A stretch of 20,137 nt of DNA. It comes from an uncultured Collinsella sp. Lineage in GTDB: Bacteria; Actinomycetota; Coriobacteriia; Coriobacteriales; Coriobacteriaceae. The DNA is taken from positions 1 through 20,137 of the forward strand of contig CABSNL010000035.1 of assembly GCA_902479095.1 (NCBI GenBank), written 5' to 3'. Numbering within the stretch: the stretch's first letter is position 1; each line of letters starts with the position of its first letter. The notes beneath the pieces are model-generated. The model was not told the DNA's origin. It made no database searches and saw only the letters and a list, made by a program, of their open reading frames with translations. A program made the translations under genes and the position numbers. This document shows, in pieces, positions 1 through 6,581 of this stretch.

Positions 1-49
1 ACGAGATCAGCCTCGGTCTCGTGGGCTCGGAGATGTGTATAAGAGACAG
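1..49 (+). other. Nextera P7-side library adapter (artefact)
   Basis: Bases 16-30 are the Nextera read-2 overhang (GTCTCGTGGGCTCGG) and 31-49 are the 19-base Tn5 mosaic end AGATGTGTATAAGAGACAG. Bases 1-7 (ACGAGAT) are the 3' end of the P7 primer. The 8 bases between (8-15, CAGCCTCG) are in the i7 index position and match, from memory, Nextera index N710. This is library sequence left by read-through of a short insert, not biology. Real genomic sequence starts at base 50. Any peptide read through here (for example MCIRDR or MYKRQ) is an artefact. Confidence 0.98.
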
Positions 50-1291
50 GCCCTCGGCAGCGTGGGCGCAATCCCAGTCGACGGTCTCGGCATGGAAGGT
101 ATCGATGGTCTCGCCGCTGGCCTCGACGGCAGCGCGATCGTCATCGTCCAGGATGATCGGTACGATCGGCAGGTCGTACTTGCGGGCAAACTCAAAGTCG
201 CGCTGGTCGCCGCAGGGAACGGCCATGACGGCGCCGGTTCCATAGTCGGCAACGACATAATCGGCAACCCACACGGGGACCTTCTCGCCGTTGACGGGGT
301 TTACCACGTAGCGGCCGGTAAAGGCACCGTGCTTCTCGAGGGTGCCCTGGGCACGCTCGACGGCAGAGATATGCTTGGAGTCCTCGACGATCTTGGTGAC
401 GGCCTCCTCATACTCCGTGCCCTCGACGAGCTCGTGCAGACGAGCGTACTCGGGAGCCAGGACAAAAAAGGAGACGCCAAAGAGGGTGTCGGCACGCGTG
501 GTAAAGACGGTGATCTTGCCCTCGTCGCCCTCAATGGGCTCGCCATCCTGGTCGCACAGGGTAAAGTCGACCTCGGCACCCTCGGAGCGACCGATCCAGT
601 TGGCCTGCATCTGCTTGACGCGCTCGGGCCAGCCGGGGAGCTTCTCCAGGTCGTCGAGCAGCTCCTGGGAGTACTCGGTGATCTTGAAGTACCACTGCTC
701 AAGGTCGCGCTTCTCGGGCTCGGTGCCGCAGCGCCAGCACTTGCCCTCGGTGACCTGCTCGTTGGCCAGAACGGTCTTGCAGTTAGGACACCAGTTGACC
801 GGGTTCTTTTTGCGGTAGACCAGGCCCTTTTCCCACAGCTTCTCAAAGATCCACTGACCCCAGCGGTAGTAGTCGGGGCTGCAGGTCTTGACCATGCGAT
901 CCAGATCGTAGGAGAAGCCCATGCGCTTCATCGTGGCGAGCGCCTGGTCCATATTCTTATACGTCCAGGCGGCAGCCTGCGTATTGTGCTTGATGGCGGC
1001 GTTCTCGGCAGGCAGGCCAAAGGCGTCAAAGCCGATGGGATGCAGCACGTCAAAGCCGCGCATGCGGGCCTGACGGGCCATGGCATCGCCGATGGTATAG
1101 TTGCGCGCGTGGCCCATGTGCAGGTCGCCCGACGGATACGGGAACATCTCGAGCACATACTTTTTAGGCTTGCTGTCGTCGGTGTCGACGGCAAAGAGGT
1201 TGGAGTCCTCCCAGGCCTTCATCCACTTGGACTCAATGGCCTGCGCGTCGTAGGCAGGGATCTCGTCCTTATGATCTGTGCAATCGCACAT
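50..1291 (-). CDS. leuS: Leucyl-tRNA synthetase, N-terminal part (truncated by contig end)
   Basis: Class I aminoacyl-tRNA synthetase that charges tRNA-Leu in the cytoplasm. The ATG at 1291 follows AAAGGAG with a 6-base gap. About 414 codons are present, roughly half of a normal LeuRS (about 800-860 residues); the rest lies beyond the contig. The HIGH-type ATP motif is HMGH at residues 58-61 inside PYPSGDLHMGH. A zinc knuckle is formed by C168, C171, C185 and C188. The editing (CP1) domain starts at IGRSEG (about residue 228) and shows the threonine-rich TTRADTLFG stretch and GTGAVMAVPCGDQRDFEF, with both acidic residues of the editing pocket kept. The usual His of the PGHDQRD form is Gly here. 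The KMSKS motif and the tRNA-binding C-terminus are not in the window. A long hairpin (1302-1442) sits directly before its ribosome-binding site. Confidence 0.97.
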
Positions 1292-1301
1292 ATCAGCTCC
1301 T

Positions 1302-1442
1302 TTAATCTTAGCTGGGGTCGGGCGGCTTGGCTTTATTCGCTACTGCGGACAGTCCTGCGCAAGACGAAGAGCACATTAAGTGCTCTTCTTTGCGTGCGGA
1401 ACTTGTAGCGAACAAAGCCAAGCCGCCCGACCCTAAGGTTAA
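1302..1442 (-). repeat. Long inverted repeat / hairpin in the leuS leader
   Basis: The 29-base arms at 1315-1343 and 1405-1433 are complementary except at one position, and that position becomes a G-U pair if the RNA is read from the minus strand. Outside the arms, 1302-1310 pairs with 1434-1442 across a 4-base bulge (1311-1314). Inside, a second perfect hairpin has 9-base arms at 1366-1374 and 1380-1388 around the loop ATTAA. The element ends next to the leuS Shine-Dalgarno (about 1296-1303). It has no T-tract and no T-box core (no TGGNACCGCG), so it is neither a standard terminator nor a T-box. It may be a mobile palindromic repeat or a structured leader. The wider gap 1292-1661 holds this, the hairpins at 1468-1502 and 1563-1656, and no convincing gene. 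Confidence 0.8.
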
Positions 1443-1467
1443 CTTGACTGATGATAGCAAATACGAC

Positions 1468-1502
1468 AAGCGAGATGCCTGCGACTTGCGGGCATCTCGC
1501 TT
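1468..1502 (-). terminator. Hairpin, possible terminator after guaB
   Basis: There is a perfect 12-bp stem (AAGCGAGATGCC at 1468-1479, GGCATCTCGCTT at 1491-1502) with an 11-base loop. It lies downstream of the guaB stop on the minus strand. The U-run is weak in both directions (TTTATCT on plus, TTGTCG on minus), so terminator activity is a guess based on stem strength and position. Confidence 0.45.
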
Positions 1503-1562
1503 TATCTAAATAACGTGGTTGTGAATCAACCGCTATCTGTTATCCGCCCAAACATGGTCGGG

Positions 1563-1656
1563 TTTTCCAAGTGCCGCAGATTGCCGTGAAAGAGGAGCGA
1601 CGCGTACTTTGGTACGCGAGCGACGGTTTGAACGGCAAGGTGCGGTGCTTGGGAAA
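1563..1656 (+). repeat. Long imperfect palindrome beside the guaB stop codon
   Basis: Three nested stems are visible. The outer arms are 1563-1578 and 1641-1656 (16 pairs, three of them G-U in plus-strand RNA). The middle arms are 1581-1587 and 1632-1638 (7 perfect pairs). The tip is CGCGTAC at 1601-1607 with GTACGCG at 1612-1618 around the loop TTTG. The right edge is 5 bases from the guaB stop (1662). The three wobble positions would be A-C mismatches in minus-strand RNA, so the fold is fully paired only when read as plus-strand RNA. No T-run follows. Possible identities are a dispersed palindromic element or the remnant of a small RNA. Confidence 0.7.
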
Positions 1657-1661
1657 GCCGC

Positions 1662-3173
1662 TTATCGATAGGAAACGCTCTGCTGGGAATCCTTGACGAC
1701 TACGTCGTGGGCGCCGCCTTCGACGATCGAGGTCGAGCTGACCAGCGTTAGGCGTGCCTTTTCCTGGAGCTCGGGGATCGAGAGGGCGCCGCAGTTGCAC
1801 ATCGTTGACTTGACCTTGTAGAGCGTGCCGCCCACGCCGTCCTTGAGGGAACCGGCGTAGGGAACGTAGGAGTCGACGCCCTCGACGAAGCTAAGCTTCG
1901 CGGCGCCGCCCAGGTCGTAGCGCTGCCAGTTGCGAGCACGCGCAGAACCCTCGCCCCAGTACTCCTTCATGTACTGACCGTTCACGTTGACGCGCTCGGT
2001 CGGGCTCTCGTCAAAGCGGGCGAAGTAACGACCCAGCATCATAAAGTCTGCACCCATGGCCAGGGCGAGCGTCATGTGGTAGTCGTAGACGATACCGCCG
2101 TCGGAGCACACGGGCACGTAGACGCCGGTCTCCTCGTAGTACTCGTCGCGAGCGCGGCAGACGTCGATCAGCGCGGTGGCCTGGCCGCGGCCGATACCCT
2201 TGGTCTCGCGGGTAATGCAGATGGAACCGCCGCCGATACCGACCTTGATGAAGTCGGCACCGCAGTCGGCAAGGAAGCGGAAGCCCTCGGCGTCGACGAC
2301 GTTGCCGGCACCGACCTTGACGTCCTCGCCGTAGTTGGCGCGGATCCACTCGATGGTGCGCTTCTGCCACTCGCTGAAGCCCTCGGAAGAGTCGATGCAC
2401 AGGACATCGGCACCGGCCTCGATGAGCAGCGGCACGCGCTCGGCATAGTCGCGGGTGTTGATACCGGCACCAACCATGTAGCGCTTGTCGTTATCGAGCA
2501 GCTCGTTGGGGTTGGTCTTGTGGCTGTCGTAGTCCTTGCGGAAGACAATGCCCATGAGGTGATCGTTGTCGTCAACGATGGGCAGGGCGTTGAGCTTGTT
2601 GTCCCAGATGAAGTCGTTGGCAACCTTGAGGCTGATGTTCTTGTCACCCACGATGAGCTGCTCACGCGGGGTCATGAACTCGGAGACCTTCGTCTGGTGG
2701 TCATCGCGACTGGGGCGATAGTCACGGCTGGTGACGATGCCCAGGAGCTTACCCTTGGGAGTGCCGTCGTCGGTGACCGGCATGGTGGAGTGACCGGTCT
2801 TCTCCTTGAGCTCGATGACCTGCTCCATGGTCATGTCGGGGGTCAGCGTGGAATCGGACTGAACGAAGCCGGCCTTGTGATCCTTGACGGCCTTGACCAT
2901 AGCGGCCTCGGACTCGGCACTCTGAGAACCGTAAATGAAGGACAGGCCACCCTCGGTAGCGAGCGCGACACCCATATCGACGCCCGAGACGGACTGCATG
3001 ATGGCGGAAACCATGGGGATGTTCAGGGTGATTGCCGGCTTCTCACCGCGCTTAAAGCGGGTTAGCGGCGTCTTAAGAGAGACGTTGTTGGGGATGCACT
3101 GCGAGGACGAGTAACCAGGGACCAGCAGATACTCCGAAAACGTGTGGGACTCACCGGGAAAGAACGTAGCCAT
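1662..3173 (-). CDS. guaB: IMP dehydrogenase, Tritrichomonas foetus type
   Basis: Oxidises IMP to XMP with NAD, the committed step of guanine nucleotide synthesis, in the cytoplasm. The 503-residue protein is complete. ATG 3173 follows AAAAAGGAG with a 5-base gap. The (beta/alpha)8 barrel is interrupted by two CBS repeats (about residues 100-220). The catalytic loop GGGSICITRE has Cys319, the nucleotide-site Asp261 is in CIDSS, and the mobile flap ends RARNWQRYD with Arg418-Tyr419. As I recall them, length and numbering match the T. foetus enzyme residue for residue (503 aa, Cys319, Arg418, Tyr419), and long stretches look near-identical. It is therefore this subtype rather than the common 485-490-residue bacterial GuaB or a GMP reductase. 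It is monocistronic as far as can be seen, divergent from the HTH gene at 3358. Confidence 0.96.
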   Translation of the reverse strand: MATFFPGESHTFSEYLLVPGYSSSQCIPNNVSLKTPLTRFKRGEKPAITLNIPMVSAIMQSVSGVDMGVALATEGGLSFIYGSQSAESEAAMVKAVKDHKAGFVQSDSTLTPDMTMEQVIELKEKTGHSTMPVTDDGTPKGKLLGIVTSRDYRPSRDDHQTKVSEFMTPREQLIVGDKNISLKVANDFIWDNKLNALPIVDDNDHLMGIVFRKDYDSHKTNPNELLDNDKRYMVGAGINTRDYAERVPLLIEAGADVLCIDSSEGFSEWQKRTIEWIRANYGEDVKVGAGNVVDAEGFRFLADCGADFIKVGIGGGSICITRETKGIGRGQATALIDVCRARDEYYEETGVYVPVCSDGGIVYDYHMTLALAMGADFMMLGRYFARFDESPTERVNVNGQYMKEYWGEGSARARNWQRYDLGGAAKLSFVEGVDSYVPYAGSLKDGVGGTLYKVKSTMCNCGALSIPELQEKARLTLVSSTSIVEGGAHDVVVKDSQQSVSYR

Positions 3174-3224
3174 GTTTCTCCTTTTTCCATGCGACCGGTC
3201 GGCTGCAGGCCTCGTAGGACCCAG

Positions 3225-3250
3225 CCCAACCTTGGGCGCCCAATACTGGG
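3225..3250. promoter_or_regulatory. Cluster of short palindromes between guaB and the HTH gene
   Basis: The perfect 12-base palindrome TTGGGCGCCCAA (3232-3243) is flanked by CCCAAccTTGGG (3225-3236) and CCCAatacTGGG (3239-3250), so CCCA/TGGG half-sites occur four times in 26 bases. Its place in a divergent gap fits an operator for the HTH protein or a purine-responsive site. No consensus known to me is matched, so function is inference. Confidence 0.35.
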
Positions 3251-3273
3251 GAAGTATCTTAACGCACTTTGAC

Positions 3274-3282
3274 TGCTACAAT
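3274..3282 (+). promoter_or_regulatory. Candidate extended -10 promoter for the HTH regulator
   Basis: TGCTACAAT fits an extended -10 element (TGn followed by TACAAT, 3277-3282). A start near 3289 would leave a leader of about 70 bases before the GTG at 3358. No good -35 hexamer is visible, as is usual for extended -10 promoters. Confidence 0.4.
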
Positions 3283-3357
3283 GCATGATTTAAGAAGAGC
3301 ACACGAGGGTTTGACGCAGGCTTTGCGTTTGCCCAGCAAACACTTTAGCGGGGAGAC

Positions 3358-3711
3358 GTGGAGCACATGGAGTACAAGACGACGGCAAAGTTGGTCATTC
3401 AAGCGTGCGACAAGGATTTGCCGGGCGTCTTCGGCCACGGCTGCGTCTTGCTGCTGCAGGGTATCGCCCGCGAGCACTCGCTCAACCGAGCCGCCAAGAG
3501 CATGGGCATGGCGTATTCCAAGGCCTGGCGCATTGTAAACGAGGCAGAAGGTCAGCTGGGCTGCAAGCTCATCGAGCGCGACGGCGCCCGCGGATCCACC
3601 CTCACCCCCGCCGGCGAGCGAGCCATAGCGGTCTACGAGGAGCTGCAGACCGACATCAACAAGGTCATTGCCACCAAAGCCGACGCCCTCATCGCCAGCA
3701 TAAAAGAATAG
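3358..3711 (+). CDS. ModE/LysR-type winged-helix regulator (single domain)
   Basis: A protein of 117 residues consisting only of a winged helix-turn-helix of the LysR/ModE N-terminal type. The recognition region is around HSLNRAAKSMGMAYSKAWRIV (about residues 40-60), followed by the wing GARGSTLTPAGE and a C-terminal helix that probably dimerises. There is no effector domain: neither the molybdate-binding (TOBE/Mop) part of full-length ModE nor a LysR substrate domain. The start is uncertain. GTG 3358 has GGGGAG only 2 bases upstream, while ATG 3367 (114 aa) has the same element 11 bases away and a GGAG 3 bases away. It is the only plus-strand gene here, divergent from guaB, and no molybdate genes are nearby, so its target is unknown. 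Confidence 0.85.
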   Translation: MEHMEYKTTAKLVIQACDKDLPGVFGHGCVLLLQGIAREHSLNRAAKSMGMAYSKAWRIVNEAEGQLGCKLIERDGARGSTLTPAGERAIAVYEELQTDINKVIATKADALIASIKE

Positions 3712-3751
3712 CCAATTTGGGACGGGGCCTTATAGCCACACAACCCCTTCT

Positions 3752-3826
3752 CATAAGTTGCGGTGAAATAGGGGCTGTTTATGCGGTTAAAGCCGTAAAT
3801 CAATCCCTATTTCACCGCAACTTATG
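3752..3826. repeat. 22-bp perfect inverted repeat between convergent genes
   Basis: The arms 3752-3773 (CATAAGTTGCGGTGAAATAG followed by GG) and 3805-3826 are exact reverse complements over 22 bases, separated by 31 bases. The spacer has a small imperfect stem (TTTA..CGG with CCG..TAAA). It lies between the stops of the HTH gene (3711) and the PLP-fold gene (3845), where a bidirectional terminator would be expected. Neither side has a T-run, and the arms contain many A and T bases, unlike a GC-rich terminator stem. A dispersed palindromic (MITE- or REP-like) element is a good alternative. Confidence 0.8.
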
Positions 3827-3844
3827 GAGTTGAAGATGATTTAG

Positions 3845-4837
3845 CTAGTTGCGGAGGGCATTATCTAGGGTGGCGGCCACGATCAAGGGATCGTCGGTAC
3901 CGGCGAAGAGACGGATGGTGCTCCCCTGCTTGCCACGTGGGGCCGAAAGACGTGTCGTTGCGCCGCCGGCAGGCGATGTGCGAAACTCCCCCGGCAAAGC
4001 GTCGAACAGCTCTCCCGCGCTACGCTCGATAAGGTCAAATTCAACTGCCGGGCCAAAACCATGCTCGAGGATTCCCGTTGCAACCGCATGGTCAGGATGC
4101 GAGCTCAGTCCGGGATAGCGCACGTTGCGCACCATCTCGTTGGCGGCCAGATACTCGGCCAGCGCACGGGCGCGGTCGAAGTGTGCCTGCATGCGGGTAT
4201 TGAGCGAGTCCAGCCCGCGCTCCAGCACACCGGCCTCGTCAGCAGGCAAATTAAGCTTTGCCAAGCCGCAGTCCTCAAACAGGGCATATGTGCACGCGGC
4301 AGCAGCATCCACACGATGGCGCTTAAGCTGCGAGCGCGCAACCGATACGGCAACCAACTTGCGTGAAGCATCACCGGCGCACACGCGGTCGAGCGCCTCG
4401 AGGGACAGCGCAGCACCCAGACGCAGCGGATCGCAGCCAAAAGCCGACGCCACGGTGTTGTCCACAACCAGCAACGCATGGGCCTCACGCGCCGCCCGAC
4501 CCAGCGCACGCAGATCGGGCACACACAGGCCAAAGCCGCCGATTGAGTTCACAAACCACCACAGGTGCGGCCCCTCGGCATCAAACGAAGCATCAAAGTT
4601 CTCGGACGCGGCGACAAACGCTGCAACCGACGGCTCACCCACCATAGCCACGTCGCAGGCATCAAAGCCGCGCGCAAACGCATCGGCAAAGTCATCGGCA
4701 AACGCAACCAGACGATCGCCGGGACGTACAACCCCCAACAGAGACAGCGCCGCCGGCACATGCAGGGCCGCAACAAGACGCGCCTCACGCGCGCCAGTCC
4801 TTGCAGCCCAGGCCTCTTCTAGCTGCTGTACGCCCAT
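3845..4837 (-). CDS. Cys/Met-metabolism PLP-fold protein, shortened, probable pseudoenzyme
   Basis: Homologous to the cystathionine gamma-synthase/lyase and O-acetylhomoserine sulfhydrylase family. The start at ATG 4837 is chosen because GGGAGG lies 7 bases upstream; an ATG at 4861 lacks a site. At 330 residues it is 50-70 shorter than usual, missing the N-terminal arm with the family YxRxxNPT motif. VVDNT (residues 124-128) keeps the Asp that pairs with the PLP ring nitrogen, and STIRLFAG keeps the carboxylate-binding Arg309. Counting without gaps from DNT to the normal SxTK site lands on ALDR, so the Schiff-base lysine would be Arg151. The nearest Lys is K160 in DASRK. The SxGM phosphate-binding stretch (here ALHVPAA) and the YGGT tyrosine are also lost. 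It may bind ligand without classical catalysis, or have moved its lysine. It lies just after the scr terminator. Confidence 0.85.
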   Translation of the reverse strand: MGVQQLEEAWAARTGAREARLVAALHVPAALSLLGVVRPGDRLVAFADDFADAFARGFDACDVAMVGEPSVAAFVAASENFDASFDAEGPHLWWFVNSIGGFGLCVPDLRALGRAAREAHALLVVDNTVASAFGCDPLRLGAALSLEALDRVCAGDASRKLVAVSVARSQLKRHRVDAAAACTYALFEDCGLAKLNLPADEAGVLERGLDSLNTRMQAHFDRARALAEYLAANEMVRNVRYPGLSSHPDHAVATGILEHGFGPAVEFDLIERSAGELFDALPGEFRTSPAGGATTRLSAPRGKQGSTIRLFAGTDDPLIVAATLDNALRN

Positions 4838-4857
4838 ACGGCAACCTCCCTTCATTA

Positions 4858-4896
4858 ACAAAAACCCACGATGCGGATGTTTCCCGCATCGTGGGT
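4858..4896 (-). terminator. Rho-independent terminator of the sucrose operon
   Basis: The 13-bp perfect stem ACCCACGATGCGG (4864-4876) with CCGCATCGTGGGT (4884-4896) has a 7-base loop. Read on the minus strand it is followed by TTTTTGTT (4864 downward). It begins 37 bases after the scrB stop. The T-run ends about 20 bases before the ATG of the next gene (4837) and about 10 before its ribosome-binding site. Confidence 0.88.
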
Positions 4897-4905
4897 AACG
4901 GCTGC

Positions 4906-4911
4906 AGTATA
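4906..4911 (-). promoter_or_regulatory. Possible -10 box for the PLP-fold gene
   Basis: TATACT on the minus strand lies between the scrB stop and the terminator hairpin. A transcript started from it would begin at the hairpin itself, giving a leader that folds into the terminator. No convincing -35 is seen. Confidence 0.3.
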
Positions 4912-4933
4912 GCGCCGATATGCGACGAATCGC

Positions 4934-6475
4934 CTAGATGTTGAGCGTGTGATAGTTCACGCTCGCACCCGGAGCGTCAACGGTCACGCCATAGGACTCG
5001 GGATAGATGCGCGTCGAAAACACGAGAGAGCCATCGTTCACAAACACCTCGACCGACGAGACATCGCCAACAATGCGCACGTTGCGCACCTCGTCGACGG
5101 GCTCCCAGCGCACGGTGCGACCGCAGCCGGCAGAAGCGCGACCCTCATCGGTAAATCGCATCTCAAAGCGCGAGGGCCGTTCGCCCTCGGCGGGTACAAA
5201 CGCCAGCTTCAGCTCGCCATCAACGGTCGCGGTAAAAGCGCCGTCGACACCGTCAACAACAACGTCAAAGCAGGTATCGTCAGCAACCTCCAACGAGCCC
5301 TCCCCCACACGCACCGAGGCATAATGGAGCTCGACCTCGCGCACCGGCTGCTGCAGCACCACGCCGCCGGCACCGGCTGTAAGCTCACGCGGCACTGTCA
5401 TGCAGTGCTGCCAGCCGCACGCCACGGTGGGCGCATTGTCATAGGTCGGCTCATCGGGCATGCCCATCCAGCCAATCAGAATGTGGCGACCATCCTCGGC
5501 CGTGAACTCCTGCGGAGCATAGAAGTCAAAGCCGGCGTCCCACAGGCGGAACTCGCCCAGCTCACAAGCGTCCTTGCCACCCGTAATGTTACCCGTAACG
5601 GGCATGTAGCCCGCTGCATACACATTGCCGCGGTCCCAACGGTCGCCCTCGAGCCCCTGGGGAGAGAAAGACAGAAACCTTGCCGGCACGCCGCCATCCG
5701 CCTCAAGCTCCAGATACCCCGGGCACTCCCACATAAAGCCAAAGCGCTCGGGGGTAGACACGCGGCTCTCGAGCTCCCAACTCAGCATATCGGCCGAGCC
5801 ATACACCAGGATCTCGCCCATATCGCGCCCGGCACCCTCGCCGTGCATGGCGTAAAATCGACTATCGACATGCGGCCCATCCACGCGACGACGCGCGCCC
5901 AGCACCATGTGATAACGCCCGTCCGCGTCACGCCACACCTTGGGATCGCGCACATGACAGGTCAAATCCTCGGGATAATCCTCGGACGCCAGCACCACGC
6001 GCTTTTGGCTGAACTCCCGACCGGCAAGGCCATCAACGCTCTCGACATAGACGGTATCGGCACGGCGGCCGGTATTGACGTAGTCGTACGTGCCGTCTGC
6101 ATCGGAAAGCTTAACGTTGCCCGTATAAAGCACGCGAATGCGACCGTCCTCGGCAAGCGCGGAGCCCGAATACACGCCATGGCAATCGAACGGCTCGTCG
6201 GGCAGCAGCGGGGCGCCAACATATTCCCAGTTCATAAGGTCGCGGCTTGTCGCATGACCCCAGGCCTTAACGCCGCCCTCGACATCAAACGGCGCATACT
6301 GAAAATAGGCATGGAACACGCCGCCCGCCTGGCAAAGACCGTTGGGGTCGTTGAGCCAGCCAGCCGGCGGCATAATGTGGAAGCGCTGGCCATACGCGCC
6401 ATGACCGCACTCAGAGGCGGCGGCGTCAACAGCGGCAACCAGCTTTGCAAGGTCGCGGCCAAGTGCATTAGACAT
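4934..6475 (-). CDS. scrB: Sucrose-6-phosphate hydrolase (GH32 invertase)
   Basis: Cleaves sucrose 6-phosphate, made by the PTS, into glucose 6-phosphate and fructose in the cytoplasm. 513 residues, typical for the bacterial enzyme. The GH32 five-blade propeller shows the nucleophile motif WLNDPNG (residues 40-46, Asp43), the stabiliser RDP (176-178) and the acid/base motif WECPG with Glu250. FQYAPF and WGHATSRDLMNWE are also typical. The C-terminal beta-sandwich covers about residues 360-513 (RNVRIVGDVSSVEVFVNDG). There is no signal peptide, as expected for an intracellular phospho-sugar enzyme. ATG 6475 has AGGA about 8 bases upstream, a modest site. It is the last gene of the scr unit, 106 bases after scrA, and ends before the terminator at 4858-4896. 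The symbol sacA would be equally valid. A fructan hydrolase is less likely given the PTS next door. Confidence 0.95.
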   Translation of the reverse strand: MSNALGRDLAKLVAAVDAAASECGHGAYGQRFHIMPPAGWLNDPNGLCQAGGVFHAYFQYAPFDVEGGVKAWGHATSRDLMNWEYVGAPLLPDEPFDCHGVYSGSALAEDGRIRVLYTGNVKLSDADGTYDYVNTGRRADTVYVESVDGLAGREFSQKRVVLASEDYPEDLTCHVRDPKVWRDADGRYHMVLGARRRVDGPHVDSRFYAMHGEGAGRDMGEILVYGSADMLSWELESRVSTPERFGFMWECPGYLELEADGGVPARFLSFSPQGLEGDRWDRGNVYAAGYMPVTGNITGGKDACELGEFRLWDAGFDFYAPQEFTAEDGRHILIGWMGMPDEPTYDNAPTVACGWQHCMTVPRELTAGAGGVVLQQPVREVELHYASVRVGEGSLEVADDTCFDVVVDGVDGAFTATVDGELKLAFVPAEGERPSRFEMRFTDEGRASAGCGRTVRWEPVDEVRNVRIVGDVSSVEVFVNDGSLVFSTRIYPESYGVTVDAPGASVNYHTLNI

Positions 6476-6537
6476 ATCAAAGTCCTAACGGATCGAAAGT
6501 AACAAGGCGCCAGAGATCGGCACCAGATACGGGAAAC

Positions 6538-6562
6538 GCCCGCGAGTATATAACCCGCGGGC
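6538..6562 (-). other. Hairpin between scrA and scrB
   Basis: The stem GCCCGCG (6538-6544) with CGCGGGC (6556-6562) has an 11-base loop. It lies just after the scrA stop on the minus strand and is followed by only GTTT, so it could be a weak attenuator or an mRNA 3'-end stabiliser that lowers scrB expression relative to scrA. Confidence 0.45.
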
Positions 6563-6581
6563 ACCCCTCAATCAAAAGCTC

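Noticed and set aside
1..49. Tn5 transposon end or insertion-sequence terminus
   Set aside because: The 19-base mosaic end is followed by Illumina primer and index bases, so it is from library preparation and not a genomic transposon.
35..1408. Long plus-strand reading frame (457 codons) over leuS
   Set aside because: It starts inside the adapter (MYKRQ) and is antisense to leuS, whose minus-strand frame has clear synthetase motifs. It is open only because of GC-rich codon use.
1292..1661. T-box riboswitch for leuS
   Set aside because: The conserved TGGNACCGCG core and a terminator with a T-run are both missing on the minus strand; only the long palindromes are there.
1540..1800. Minus-strand reading frame of 86 codons after guaB
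   Set aside because: It runs through the guaB end in another frame and then the palindrome. It has no ribosome site, and the sequence is explained by the hairpin.
2076..3065. Plus-strand reading frame of 329 codons
   Set aside because: Antisense shadow of guaB with low-complexity Val/Gly/Asp/Leu composition, no ribosome site and no recognisable domain.
3752..3826. CRISPR or tandem repeat unit
   Set aside because: Only two arms in inverted orientation; no direct repeats with regular spacers anywhere in the window.
4949..6502. Plus-strand reading frame of 517 codons opposite scrB
   Set aside because: Mirror of the GH32 gene. The composition is rich in His, Ala and Arg as expected for an antisense frame, and scrB has all catalytic motifs.
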